Shown: positions 21,826 to 33,037 of the stretch, piece after piece
Layout of the letters: every line of letters begins with the position of its first letter
Position numbering within the stretch: the stretch's first letter is position 1
From: Typhlomys cinereus
Lineage: Eukaryota; Chordata; Mammalia; Rodentia; Platacanthomyidae
Direction of reading: 5' to 3'
Assembly (NCBI GenBank): GCA_023101885.1
Contig: JALPQD010000115.1
Location: forward strand, 1,619,953-1,683,952
Length of the DNA: 64,000 nucleotides
Translations under genes and position numbers: made by a program
Notes under the pieces: model-generated
What the model saw: the letters and a program-made list of their open reading frames with translations, nothing else
The model's database searches: none
Told to the model about the DNA's origin: nothing

Positions 21826-22190
21826 AAGGGAGAAAAAGGAGATTTAGTCAGCTTATGGTTCCGAGGGGGAGATACAGTCCATTATGGCAGAAAGGCATGG
21901 CTGGCTGGCAGAAGATGGAGGTGGTACACCGAGTGAGGAAAGCAAAAGAGAGCCACCGAAGAAAAAACACCAATGTGGCAGAGGAAGAAGAGAAAGACCC
22001 AGAGGCATCAAGGGGAGATGATGGAGGGGTGAGCACACGTCCCTACCAGTCAGCTCCATGCAACAGTGCAGAACCGCCATTCGCTTAGGGACTTCCGTCT
22101 CGTTAGAGAGGCACTCTCAGCCCTGCTGAACATAGAACCTTCCTGTGTGCTAATTACTGCAGGACTGACTGCTGCGGGATCCATTCAACA
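21826..22190 (-). mobile_element. LTR segment in opposite orientation
   Basis: Matches 54185-54290 on the same strand (cttaagggaaaaagggagat-type text, then ttcagcttatggttccg). It joins the plus LTR through a shared cttaa. The right edge is uncertain. Confidence 0.5.
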
Positions 22191-23465
22191 CAGCCATTTG
22201 GACTCACAATTTAACCTGAAAAATAGATTCTGTCTTAATTAAAAGCCAACCTGACCTTTTAGAAAGCTTATTTCTGGAAGAACAAGCTGACTTTTTATGA
22301 TTAATAACTCCTAATAGGCTCCATAACCACAAGACCAGCAGGCGCACACACTTGAATATCTAATGGTGTTTCCGATAAGAATGCTATATAAAGCCATGTC
22401 ACATTCTCCTGGGATGGAAATAGGAGATGAACAGGTATGAGATGATGCTTCAGAGCCCGCCTCGACAGACGCCCTTATTGACTTCAGAAATAGAGCAAAC
22501 CCCAGGAGCAAAGGGATTTGGTCCAGAGCACCTGCAGGAGAGAGAGCACAAGACAAGATGTCCCACGAGCTGAGCTGATAACTGCAACGTGAAGTTGCGG
22601 GGTACAGAGTTCAATGGCTGTGATATGTAGGAAAACACAGAACTTTCAGGGGAAAAAAAGTCAGGTCAAACTGAGTACCATATTTACCCCCCCAAAAGTG
22701 GGAGATAGGCAAAAGTAAAAAAGTAATATGTTGAAAGTTCCTTTTTGCAGTTTAGAGTAAATTGAACATGTTGATTGAGGGAAGAACTGATAAATCAAAA
22801 AGAGCCAGAATTTGATGATCGCAATCTTCTGAGCCTTACCCAAGTTGCAAAAAATACTAAAATTGGGAAATTCTCTATCAGGAAAAGAGGACTCTGGGAA
22901 GAAACTAAGCACTGATTAAACAACTTTCTGTTAATTCCTTAAAGGGTCAGGATAGTTGGTCATACCAAAGGATTGCATATCTGCTGTGAGGAGATTACAT
23001 ATGTGATCATAGATTCCCTGTAATATTTCAGAAAAATAGAGTGAGAGGTGGTATTACCAAGAGAAATCTGTAAAAGAGTCTCTTCTCTAAAAGAGCGTAT
23101 TCCCAAGACACACATAGAGGACCCAAGAGGTTCTGAAGATTACGTAGCAGTATAAATACTGTGATTAGACTAAAAGGGACAAAGAGAAGGCTAAAAATGA
23201 AGAAGGTTGTCAGACACCCAGACTTCTATAGGAAATGTTGATAGGCTGGCTATAGTCTAGGAAAGTATGGGAGCTGGGAAGACTCAAATGCTTTGACCTT
23301 CATATTGTAAGGATGGAGGTGATGTCAATCAAGATAGTCACCCTGAGGAATATGCCTTCTTATAGGTGAGAGAGAGAGTGGAGCTCAAAAACATCATGGC
23401 AGCCTTTATCACCTTGAGTGAGATAGAGATACAGACTAGCTTTGTAGATATGGCATCAGAAGCAT
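22191..23465. other. Unassigned sequence
   Basis: No repeat or exon recognised in about 1.3 kb. A TATATAAA-like site at 22386 stands alone and is not enough to call a promoter. Confidence 0.4.
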
Positions 23466-23469
23466 AAGG

Positions 23470-23665
23470 AGGGGCCACAAGATGGCTCAGCAGGTGAAGA
23501 TGCTTGCCACCAAGCCTGGCGACTTGAGTTTGAGCCCTCAGAGTCCACATACTGGAACAACAGAACCAATTCTTGCAAGTTGTCTTCTGACCTTTACACA
23601 TGTGCTACACCATGTGCACCCCCCACCTGACAGCTAGTCAATGAGTAAACAAATAAATAAGCATA
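23470..23665 (+). mobile_element. B3-like tRNA-derived SINE
   Basis: Head ggccacaagatggctcagca, then cttgccaccaagcctggcg, and a tail aaacaaataaataagc. Its sequence parallels 14143-14345. Confidence 0.8.
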
Positions 23666-23689
23666 AACAAAAGGCATAAGCACAAGAAA

Positions 23690-24035
23690 TACTAAACTGA
23701 AATACATCAAACTGAAAATTTTTATCTCAAAGCAAATTTCTATCTCAAAGCAATGTCTATCAAAAAAGCAAAAAGAAAGACTGAAGAATGGAGAAAATTT
23801 ACAAATTAAATATCTGGTAAATAAATCTAGACTATACAAAGGACTTCTGTAACTAGATAATGAAGAAGACAAATAATTGAGTTAAAAAGCATGAAAAGAC
23901 CTTAAAAATGAACATCTATCCAAAGAAGATACACAAATTGTCAATAATCACAGAAGAGACGCTGTGTCATTGGCCACAGAGGAAAAGAAGATCAAACAGC
24001 CACTTCAAAAACGCTCAGTGGTAACAGTTCATGCC
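23690..24035 (+). mobile_element. Ancient L1 ORF2 fragment
   Basis: Degenerate ORF2 text: gaagaatggagaaaatttac, ggacttctgtaact, tatccaaagaagatacacaa. This is the region between reverse transcriptase and the cysteine-rich motif. Many stops are present. Confidence 0.6.
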
Positions 24036-24299
24036 CAAAAGACACTGTTTTTGAAGTTCTCCTTCCCACCCTAGGAAAGTGGGCTGGGGCAACATGAAGG
24101 CAAGGTAGACAGAGCTCACTTTGTAAGATGTTCCTGAGCTATGGGGATGGGGTGGTTTAGATGTTCCGTGTAGGGCTGAGTACTCCATGGTCACTTAATC
24201 TCTGCATTTTAACCTGTTGTTCTTCTCTGCATTAGACATTATACATTGAAGAAGGAGCTTCTCAGTTAAAGTCTAGGAGCAGCAGCATCTGAGGGTCTA

Positions 24300-24660
24300 A
24301 AGATAAGATTTAGAAGGCAGTTTGATATGTGTCCATTTAACAGAACAATAGTAGTAGGATATCTTCTAGAGCCTGTTACAAAGTTAGCCATAAATTCTTA
24401 GCTGTGTTTATAAATGCCAAGCATGAATTCTCCATGGAGTTCCTGAGGAACAGGCCATAAATTCAGGCAGAAAGTGGTCAGCTACGTGTCACTATTGCAT
24501 CAATGAGTACATCTTGCCAGGCTGCTTTTTTTTTCATAGCTGAGGAAGACTGCTGATGGCTTTTCTTCCCTCCACAGCTTGCATAGCACCTTCTGCCACC
24601 ATCAGTTAGCCTGCAGGGAGGAAACTTCCAAGAGAGTTCTAGCTTGATTTCACCCTAACC
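24300..24660 (+). repeat. Unidentified interspersed repeat, copy A
   Basis: Shares ordered blocks with 47190-47510: gaaggcagtttgat, tgtccattt, aacagtagta-like text, catgaattctcc and gaacaggcc. I cannot name the family. Confidence 0.55.
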
Positions 24661-24904
24661 CTAATCCTGTGACCAAAATGTGCAATGTCTTCTGCAACAA
24701 GGTCTTACCATCCGGTTCTAGTGGGCAACTAAGAGTGATGGCCATAGCCTATATAGTTTTGGAGGACCTCTGAGACCTTCCTGACCAGCAGTTCCTGTAG
24801 AAATACCCCACACTTGAAACTAGGATTTTTGTCGAATCATCTGTGACTTCTGTGGAGGGGCATCTCAAAACGACTTTCTACTCCTTCTATTGAATTATAT
24901 TTCT

Positions 24905-25116
24905 CTTCCTTTTCTTTTTTTCTTTGAATTGTATTTCTAAATAAAAAGATATTAGTTTTTCTGTATAGCTTTATCATACATCCTCTACCCCATTCCCTCA
25001 TCTTCCTTTCCCCCTAAGTCCTTTTCCCTTTTGACTTCTGTATTTTCCTGCTTGCTTCAACATTAAGATTGTTCTCTCAATTCCATTTGGTTTTTTGTAT
25101 GAAAAGATGTGTGTGT

Positions 25117-25162
<46 letters not shown>

Positions 25163-25720
25163 GGGCACTTGTGTGTCCTTATTGCTTTGCTCTGAGTTTT
25201 CCCAGGCTCCGCCTCCAGGACCAGAAGTGCAGGCTGCTTTCATTTCTAGACTTTTTATTTGGACTTTGAAATACAAACTCAGGTCCTTTTGTTTGTGAGG
25301 CTTTAATCCCTGAACTATATCTTTAGCATCCCCCAATCCCATTTCTTTAATGGCCCCATTTTAGTTTCCCAGTGTTTATGGGTATCTCAAGTTAAGCACA
25401 CAAATCTGAAAGTTCAAATCTAGGATCCAGATGTAAAAGAGAACATACAGCATTTCTGAGCCTGAGTTACCTCACTCTATAATATTTTCATCTTTATTCA
25501 CTTATTTTCAAATTTCATATTTTCATTTTTCTTGATAGCTGAAAAAATTCAATGGTATATATGTGTACTACATTTTTGTGATCCGTGGACATGATTCATG
25601 GAATGTTGAACATTTAGACTTATTCCATTCTTTTGCTCTTGTGATGTTGTTTTAGGAATGTTGCCACTAATACAGTGCTCACGCTCTAGCAAGTGCCTAG
25701 CTACATGGTGATACAGGTAA
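24905..25720 (-). mobile_element. Ancient L1 fragment (minus), split by a SINE
   Basis: CT-rich 3' UTR-like text (24950-25090) is followed, after the SINE, by ORF2 end text: ttcaatggtatatatgtgta, catttttgtgatccgtggac. These are typical minus-strand L1 remnants. Confidence 0.55.
25107..25330 (-). mobile_element. tRNA-derived SINE (minus) with (GT)n
   Basis: The (GT)n run at 25108-25158 is the SINE CA tail in reverse. Then come aggctccgcctccaggacca and aggtccttttgtttgtgagg, reverse complements of the SINE body and head. Confidence 0.85.
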
Positions 25721-25874
25721 TCCTTACTAAACTGAGTGGAACACACACATGCATATAACATGAAAGGAAGAGGGAGATTTGTTGGGAAGAAGTTTTTTAA
25801 TGGGAAAGGAGGATGAGGTAGTGAAATACGGAGTAAAATGTGCAAAACTGTTAAAGAATAAAGTAGTCATTAAA

Positions 25875-26520
25875 AGAAAGGAAATCCAGATGATGACCCC
25901 ACTGGCAAGAACACAGAGATGCTGCGCCCTTGCACCCAGCGGGTAGGAGTGTGAAATGATGACGTCACTGTAGGAAACAACCTGGCAGTTCCTCAGCAGG
26001 CGATGCCTCCAATTGTCATACGATTCAGCAGTGTCTCTTCTTAGTTTATATCCAAGAAAGAACAAAAAGGTATCTACACAAAAACTGGCACACAACTTTT
26101 AGAGTTGCCTTAGTAACAACAGCCCCAAAGCATGAAGATCCACCAACTGTTAACATGAATAAATAAATGTGGTGATCTATGTCACAGAATATCACTTGAC
26201 AATAAGAACGGATAAAATGCTGCCTTACGGCACAGTTCAGTTGAACCTCTAAAACATTCTAAAAGCCAGTCGCAAAACCTATGGTCCTGTTTCATTTTTA
26301 CAGAACTGTCTCTAACAGACAACTCTGCAGGGGTAGAGCACACTTTGGCAGTCTAGGTCTGGCGGCTGAATGAAATGCGGGTTGACTGTGAAGCAGCCTG
26401 GAGTTCCTTTCTGGAGTAGACAAAGTGTTCTAAAAACGCTGTGTTGGTGTTGCGCAGCTCACTGGTTTTGCTACACACTGAATTTTACACTGTAAGCAGT
26501 GGATTTTATGCTTTGCAACA
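25875..26520 (+). mobile_element. Ancient L1 (plus), end of ORF2 and 3' UTR
   Basis: Degenerate ORF2 C-terminal text (tatccaagaaagaac, ccaccaactgttaacatgaa) is followed by 3' UTR text (actgaattttacactgtaag). This is the order seen in old L1M elements. Confidence 0.65.
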
Positions 26521-26862
26521 CTAAAGCATACAAAGGAGAGAAAGGAAAAAATACATCACACTTGAGATCTGCTGTGTCCAGGCAATGGACAGGACAATAG
26601 ACTCCAAACAAGGGAGACTGCCCAGGGCATCGTGCCCAGTGAGGCCCAGAGTCTCAGCAAATGCACAAGTTACATAGGTTCAATAGAGCAAATGTATAGA
26701 AAGTGATTTGATAAATTATCTATTTTGATTGTATTTATAGAAGCCTTTGTTAGCATCACAGAATCAATCCAAAGAAAGCTAGTGTAACAATCTTGATTCT
26801 TAACAACTAGGGAGCTTCTGGGGGGAAAAACACCCAATGGTACAGCAAATAGGAAAAAAATG

Positions 26863-26865
<3 letters not shown>
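26521..26865. other. Unassigned sequence
   Basis: Nothing recognised. It ends at a CA repeat. Confidence 0.4.

Positions 26866-26866
<1 letters not shown>

Positions 26867-26902
<36 letters not shown>
26867..26902 (+). repeat. (CA)n microsatellite
   Basis: About 18 perfect units. Confidence 0.95.
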
Positions 26903-26904
<2 letters not shown>

Positions 26905-27029
26905 AGAAAGCATCCTGGAGTTCATCTATAACCCAGGGATTCCAGCCACTGGTTTATACACGTACATCCTCCACATTGGTATTAGAAACCTCCCTAACTA
27001 CTTCCCCAACTAGAAGTAACTTTCTCTAC

Positions 27030-27120
27030 AAGCAACTGGAGAGATAGTTAAGTCAGTAAAGTGTTTTCCCTGCAAACGTGAAGACCTAAATTTGATTCTC
27101 AGAAACCCTGTGCCTAATGC
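27030..27120 (+). mobile_element. Partial tRNA-derived SINE
   Basis: Degenerate head (caactggagagatagttaag) and B-box region (aatttgattctcag). Confidence 0.6.
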
Positions 27121-27127
27121 GCTTTTT

Positions 27128-27285
27128 TTTTTTTTCAGTTGCTGTTGTTTTGAGATATGGATCTCTTACAGATGTAGAGTTTATCAAGTAGGCTATGTCA
27201 GTCTGGTTGGCCAGTGAGCTCCAAAAATCCACCTGTCTCTGCTTCCTACCTCTAGGATTATAAGTTTATGCTTTCCCATGGTAAA
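27128..27285 (-). mobile_element. B4/B1-like SINE (minus)
   Basis: A T-run, then ccagtgagctccaaaaatcc and cacctgtctctgcttcctac, the reverse of a B4-type fusion SINE. Confidence 0.65.
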
Positions 27286-27623
27286 ATAAGTTACTGAAAT
27301 GACAACTCTGGAGATTGTCCACAAAATCCAAAGACAATTATAGATGCGGCAAGTGCCCACAATGGACAAGAGATGGCATTGCCAAGTCTAGTAGATCCCA
27401 GTCATTCTTACTAAAAATCCACTTGCTCTATTTAATCATAGAATATATTCTTAGAAACTACTAGCTAAAGTAAATTTTAAAACTTTATCTCTCTATATAT
27501 TTCCTCATTCAATGATCAAATTATTGATTATGTAACCAGATGGTGATTTCTCTGTCTGTGTATTTTTTGTGTTTGTGTAGGTACATGTGTACTTGCATAC
27601 AGAGGTCAAAATTCAACTTTGGG

Positions 27624-27804
27624 GAAATGCCACTGGGTCCTTATATGTCATCGGAGAGGAGGACCCAGAGGAGAGTTAGGCGTACACAATAAAGGACTCT
27701 CTGGGAATTGGGGGGGAGGCACTGGGGGAAGGGGAGGGGGAGGAGGGGGGAGGGAGGGAACTGGTAAAAAATTTTAAAATGTATAATTAAATTTTTAATA
27801 AAAA
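27624..27804 (+). mobile_element. Very short young L1 insertion
   Basis: A perfect 16-bp TSD, aaaattcaactttggg, at 27608-27623 and 27805-27820 flanks only 181 bp of L1 3' end. It includes the G-rich tract and the young terminus tggtaaaaaattttaaaat. It is nearly identical to 8735-8915. Confidence 0.95.
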
Positions 27805-27849
27805 AAAATTCAACTTTGGGTAACATTCTCCAGGTACCATGGATATTTT

Positions 27850-28113
27850 TGTGTGTGTAAGTGTGTAGATGTGTGTAGAAGAGGGCATTTGAGTATATGT
27901 GCCTATAGAGGTCCAAGGGTGACTTCAAGAATCATCCTGGAATGCTCTACCTCCTTATTGCTTTGCTCTGGGGTTTCACAGACTCTGCCTTCCACAACCA
28001 GAAGTATAGGTTGCCACCATTTCCTTGAGGTGTTTTTACATGCAATGTGGTATCCAAACCCAGGTCCTTCTGCTTGCAAGGCAAAGCTTTACCCGAGAGC
28101 CATCTCTCCAGTC
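27850..28113 (-). mobile_element. tRNA-derived SINE (minus)
   Basis: Reverse complement of the 42770 family: gaatcatcctggaatgctct, aggtccttctgcttgcaagg, gagagccatctctccag (A box region). Confidence 0.88.
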
Positions 28114-28115
28114 TG

Positions 28116-28302
28116 ATGCACTAATCTGGATGGTCTACGAGTTCCAAAAACCCACCTGTCTCTGCTTCTCCATCACTAGGATTTCAAGTTCATGCTATTG
28201 TACCAACTTATTTTTAGTTAAAGGGGTTCTGGGAATCAAATTCAGGTACTTGTGCTTGCGTGCCAAATACTTTACTGACTTAGCTATGTCTCCAGTCTCT
28301 CA
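28116..28302 (-). mobile_element. B4-like SINE (minus)
   Basis: cgagttccaaaaacccacct and ttactgacttagctatgtct match the reverse of a tRNA-headed B4-type SINE. Confidence 0.6.
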
Positions 28303-28402
28303 AATACAGACTTCTGAGGATTTTTTAACATATTCTAGTGACAATGTGTCCCTATCATCTGTTGATGGCTCTGGGAAGGCTAAACCTGAAAGAAGTTGCT
28401 TT

Positions 28403-28777
28403 CATTCAAAGGAGGGAGGGAAAGAAGGAGGGAGAGAGGGAAAAAGAGGGAGGGAGGGAGGGAAAGAAGGAGGAGGGAGGGAAAGAAGGAGGAGGGAAGG
28501 AGAGGAGGGAAGGAAGGAGAGAGGGAGGGGGAAAGAAAGAGGGAGGGAAAGAAGGAGAGAGGGAGAGAAGGAGGGAGAGAGGGAGAGAAGGAGGGAGAGA
28601 GGGAGAGAAGGAGGGAGAGAGGGAGAGAAGGAGGGAGAGAGAGAAGGAGGAAGGGAAAGAAGAAGAGAGGGAGGGAGGAAGGGAGGGAGGGAGGGACAGA
28701 AGAGGGAAGGAGAGAAGAAGGAGGGAGAGAAGAAGGGAGAGAAGAAGGAGGGAGGGAGGGAGGGAGGGAAGGATGTG
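28403..28777 (+). repeat. Purine tract (GGGA/GAAGGA)n
   Basis: About 375 bp of almost pure purine with a locally regular 25- to 30-bp higher unit (gagggagagaaggagggaga). Open frames across it on both strands encode only biased residues and are artefacts. Confidence 0.95.
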
Positions 28778-28831
28778 AGTGTAAGAAGAATAAGAAGCAT
28801 CCAAGTTCTGTACGTGCTGACAGCTAGAGCT

Positions 28832-29186
28832 TGTTGGGCCCACCCAGAGATAACGGTCTGGGAGGGAGTGAGCAGGGCATGGCTTAGCACATGGGACCAA
28901 AGATGTCGCTGGGAGCTGGTGTCCTAGGCGTAACCCTGATCACATTACAGAGAGTCCTAATTGGCTTATAGGAGCCAACATAGATTTATGTTTAGTCTGA
29001 CCTATGCAGAGTATGTGTTATACTGACCATCAAGGTAATTGGCTGGTGTTTCGCGCGCTTGGATTCTTTGTGTATATAAGCTGATTTGTTACCCCAATAA
29101 ACTGAGATCTTGCTTTGACAAACTCCCTGTTCGTTGCCGAGTCTCTGGAGGGCTGAGGCGGAGGTGCGGGCGGTCAGGTCGTTACA
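28832..29186 (+). mobile_element. Solitary retroviral-type LTR
   Basis: It begins TGTTGGGCCC and ends GTCGTTACA. A TATA box (gtatataag, about 29073) is followed about 20 bp later by a poly(A) signal (aataaa, 29096) and a GC-rich U5-like end. That is the U3-R-U5 order of an endogenous retrovirus LTR. No clear TSD or primer-binding site is seen, and no retroviral coding sequence follows. Confidence 0.6.
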
Positions 29187-29545
29187 GCCAGGAGCTGTGG
29201 TTTGAGTGAGTGAATGAGTGAGTGACGGAGCGTCGCCTTGACTGACTCCCTGCTGTGTCCGGAGTCCCCTGGATTTGGGCAGGGGTAAAGGGCCTGCAGA
29301 ATATTCACTTTTCTCCGCCCCGGCGGCCTGGAGCCATCGCAGTGTGTGCCTGGGAGAATCGCCCCAGCACAGACTCTCAAGAGGAACTCTTCCATCACAC
29401 AGAGCAGAGCTGGACCATGATTGGCACCTGGCTCTTTATTCGGTGAGCCCTTCCTCCCTGCTGGTGCTCAGTCTTTCTTCCCTGTTATCAAGATGTTCTC
29501 AGTCCATCATCAGCAAATAAAACTCTGCTCTCGAGATCAAAGTGT
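29187..29545 (+). other. GC-richer segment with AATAAA, unassigned
   Basis: It directly follows the LTR: gagtgagtgaatgagtgagt, a CpG-richer block (ctccgccccggcggcctgg) and aataaaactctgctctcgag at 29517. It could be ERV leader, a second LTR-like unit, or host sequence. I cannot choose. Confidence 0.35.
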
Positions 29546-30020
29546 CCTTAGCAATTCTTCCACAGCTTTACAGACTTCTTATACATGATTCATTCACTTT
29601 CCACCTGCCAACACCATGCAATACCAAAGATCCCTGATGGGATAAACCTCAATAACACAAACAATTTTTACAAACCCTAAATGTGCACTATCTGATTAAG
29701 ATTTTCTATTTTTAATTTTTAAATATCAAAGAGGATAGTCAGCAATGCTTCTAGTTAACATGAAGTCTCTACCCTCTCACTCATAGTTTATAAATTACTA
29801 CAGTTTCCAAATAGTAATTGGATATCGGTTGGAGTAGTCATGTGAAATGAAAGTCATATTTGCTAAATCAGAACATGGTTCCCCTGAGACCGAAGCAGGA
29901 AGTCTGTGTATAGACAAGCTGTCTGTTTAGGTGAGGAAAAGGATGGATAAAGGTAATGGGACTGCATGAGACAGGCTGGACAGATGAGAGGATGACAGAC
30001 AGTTGGTCCTGAGCTGGAGT
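29546..30020. other. Unassigned sequence
   Basis: No repeat or exon recognised. Confidence 0.4.
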
Positions 30021-30021
30021 G

Positions 30022-30175
30022 AGCAAGTGAGATAGCTTAGTGCATAAAGCGTCTGTCTGCTCACAAACCTGATGACTTAAGCTCAATAACCAAAGACCCA
30101 TGGGAGAAGCGGAAAACTGACTTCTGAAAGTTGTCTTCTGATCTCTACCCATGAACCATGGCATGCATGTTTGCA
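30022..30175 (+). mobile_element. B3-like SINE
   Basis: gcaagtgagatagcttagtg and gaaagttgtcttctgatctc match the B3-like family. It runs into the CTT-rich tract. Confidence 0.7.
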
Positions 30176-30276
30176 CCTTCTTTCTCTTCTTTTTTCCTCT
30201 TCTTCTTTCCCCTCTTCCTCCTCCTCTTCTTCCTCCCTTCTCTTCTTCCTCCTCTTTCTTTTCTTCTTCTTCTCCA
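30176..30276 (+). repeat. CTT/CCT-rich tract
   Basis: About 100 bp of pyrimidine at the SINE 3' end. Confidence 0.9.
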
Positions 30277-30309
30277 TCTATACCTAAAATAAACAAAATA
30301 TAAAAGAGA

Positions 30310-31114
30310 GCAATATTATTCAAACTGGAATGTCACAGGATGATAGGAAATGTGTTGCACCAAGGGCTGACAAGTCTAATGCTTCTAGGAGATCATACGT
30401 GTAAGTCAAAACAAGCAAGTCTCACCCAAAGGCATTCAAGTTTAATTTTAAGAGATTCATCAATGAGCACCAAACAAAACAAACCATGATCCCAATTCAG
30501 CCAGCAGACCGACCGATGGTTCATGAGCTTCCGCACTGAGGAACACATGCCAGTAATGTATTCTAGCTGAAGCAGCAAGAACATAGACTCAGAACTCAGA
30601 ATGTCTGGATTCAAATCCTGCTCCGGCACTTACCAGTCACTCAGCAAATGATTTTGGGCAAGTAACTTCACTACTGAGCTTCAACTTTCTCTTCTGCACA
30701 ATCAGGGCAGAGATTGTATCTGCCTCATAGATAAGATGACCATATATTCTACAATATTTTTGAACTAATATTTGGAATAATTAAAAGTGCACATAAAATT
30801 AGTTCTCCTCAGACTCAGCAAGTGAAGCAGATCAGTCTTCCTAATTGTTCATGTCTCTACTGTGTCCCCATTGCCTGAAGGCCTCTCTGTTGTGCTTGTC
30901 CCTTTCCTAAGTGACCTTGATCTGTTCTGCTCCTTCAGTACTTGGCTACAGAGCCCTGCTGACTCATCCCACAGATCAACTAGTTTCCACTGCAGGTTCC
31001 CAGGAAGAGAATTAAGGCTAAGAAAAGGAGACACTTGGGGTTGACTTTAAGTATTCTTTCAAATCATGTCACATGCTAGCACCTTATAAACAAGAGACCT
31101 GTGCTGTGGCTCCA
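30310..31114. other. Unassigned sequence
   Basis: About 800 bp without recognisable repeat or exon. Confidence 0.4.
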
Positions 31115-31205
31115 TTTTATTCTATTTTTTTTTTCTAGAGATCAATCCAGGACTTTATATGTCTTACATATGCTAGACAAGTGCTTTCCACCACTGAGCT
31201 AAATC
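31115..31205 (-). mobile_element. ID/B4-type SINE fragment (minus)
   Basis: T-run, then gatcaatccaggactttata and ccaccactgagctaaatcct. A short CA repeat follows (31230-31250). Confidence 0.6.
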
Positions 31206-31259
31206 CTACTCCATTTGTGCACACATGCGCGCACACACACACACACACATTCACACCAA

Positions 31260-32070
31260 ATAGAATCTATTCTAAGCATAAAATCAATGAGCTCAGTTCA
31301 CTCCAGCCAAATACTATTCTAAACCATAAATCAAAGCGTTTCCTCAAGCTAGCCTCATTTATCATGAAAATTAACAGAAGACTGAGAATTTTAATTTAAA
31401 ACAAGCACATTAAGTCTATCTCTCACCTAAGCTATTCCTCTGAACTACTGTCACCTGAGAACCACCCCCTGAAACGTCATGGAATAAACCAGCTATTTAG
31501 TGCCCAACTCTCACAGGCGCTGGGGGGGGCCCACTTGGGGTCTCTCATTTGGCTGCAGACAGATGGCCGCTGGACCATGAGGCGTTTGAAGGCTGTGTTA
31601 CCTACATGTCTAGTAGCTGCCCTGGAAACATCTGTCAAACAGCATCTCCCCAGCGGCTAGTCAGGGGAGAATGGGGCAGCAGGAACAGCTGCCGAAAGCC
31701 AGGTGGTCTCCAGGTAAATGGACTGTTTTGCAGCCTCTAGAGTCCAGGAGAAACGGCAGAGGCTGCAGGCTTCTTGTGATTTGGAGGTGTCACTGACAAC
31801 ATCAAACTCCAGGGCAAGTCACCGGCCCACCTAGACTCTATAAGGTGGTGGGAGAGGTCCCCCTTCTCAATGGGGCATGGCTCCCACCCCCAAATTGCTC
31901 AAACATAGTATCATCTTACAGATAAGCCACTATTCCCCCTCCAAAAACTTCTTTCAGAACATATGACAGAGGAATAAGAAATTAAGATCTGATATAATTT
32001 CCTGAATAGATTGGTTGTCTTTAATGTTTACATATCATTATATTACAAATAACAGTTTTCATTTTTAAAA
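31260..32070. other. Unassigned sequence
   Basis: No repeat or exon recognised. Short frames only. Confidence 0.4.
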
Positions 32071-32077
32071 ATTTTTA

Positions 32078-32080
32078 GCT

Positions 32081-32135
<55 letters not shown>

Positions 32136-32260
32136 GTGTGGTGTGTGTGTGTATCAGAGGGCACTAACTATGTGTCCCTGTAGATGACTAAGGGTGACTT
32201 CGGGAATCATCCTGGATTGCTTCTACCTCCTTTTTGCTTCCCTCTGGGATTTCCCAGGCT
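32078..32260 (-). mobile_element. Truncated tRNA-derived SINE (minus) with (TTTA)n
   Basis: A (TTTA)15-type array (32078-32136) is followed by GT-rich text and gaatcatcctggattgcttc. The array is the expanded A-rich tail of the SINE. Confidence 0.8.
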
Positions 32261-32319
32261 CAGAAAGATGTTAAGGAGAAGGGAACAGCTGCCATCCTAA
32301 TTGCTAAGGTATGTCTGAT

Positions 32320-32600
32320 CATCAGGACGACAGCGCGATCGCACAAATGAAGCGAGTGCAGAGGTGCCGTGACGTCGCGCCGGCTGCTCATCAGACGTGG
32401 AGCGTCACACGGTGTCCCGACTGCTACAGAAGCAAAGCAGAACGTTCTCCCGCATCGCACATGGCTCCCCGCTTTCAAGCGAGCGTGGCCTCATTCCCTG
32501 GACATCAAAACCAGCAAGAATACGCACAGCCACGAAGTCTCTCTCCGCTCCATGCGCCACACCGTCCCAGCACCCAAAGAATCACGAGTTTGAAGTAAGA
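32320..32600. promoter_or_regulatory. Small CpG-dense island
   Basis: I count about 26 CpG dinucleotides in roughly 270 bp, far above the surrounding sequence. It includes a CRE-like tgacgtc (32369-32375) next to cgcgccgg. No TATA box, clear exon or known repeat is seen. It may be an orphan CpG island, a recent insertion, or a fragment of a retrocopy. Confidence 0.45.
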
Positions 32601-32958
32601 AAATACACTTAGGATTCTTTACGATTCAAGAGCACCGTGCCCTGAGTTCTGAGCTCCTTTGCCCATCGAGGGCCTGTTCGTCTGCCAGCTTCCCCTTCTT
32701 GTTTCTCAGACCCTGGGGGACTGATTAATAACAACTGCTACCGTGGTCACTTGGGGTGCCACATGCTGCCGTGGGCGGCCTGCTTGGGGGATCCCTGGAC
32801 CTACTTTTTCCATCTGTTCCTTTTTACTGCCCCCTTGTGCACCCCCAGAATTAACCCTTTCTCCGACTTTTTCCTCAGTGAATACACAAACCAAACCATA
32901 ATTCTTTAAAGAACAAGCTGATCCCAAGCACAGGATTTGAAGTTAACAGAGGGGAAAT
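32600..32958. other. Unassigned sequence
   Basis: Nothing recognised. It precedes the CT repeat. Confidence 0.4.
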
Positions 32959-32961
32959 CTC

Positions 32962-32964
32962 TCT

Positions 32965-33036
<72 letters not shown>
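32962..33036 (+). repeat. (CT)n microsatellite
   Basis: About 35 units, nearly perfect. Confidence 0.95.

Positions 33037-33037
<1 letters not shown>

Noticed and set aside
22386..22394. Stand-alone TATATAAA as a promoter
   Set aside because: No other promoter element, CpG enrichment or downstream exon supports it.
28025..28927. 300-codon open frame with E/G/R-rich middle
   Set aside because: It runs through a minus-strand SINE and a purine tract, with no start context and no domain.
29405..29460. Splice donor-like CG|gtgagccc after an ATG
   Set aside because: A single motif match without an acceptor, exon homology or transcript evidence.
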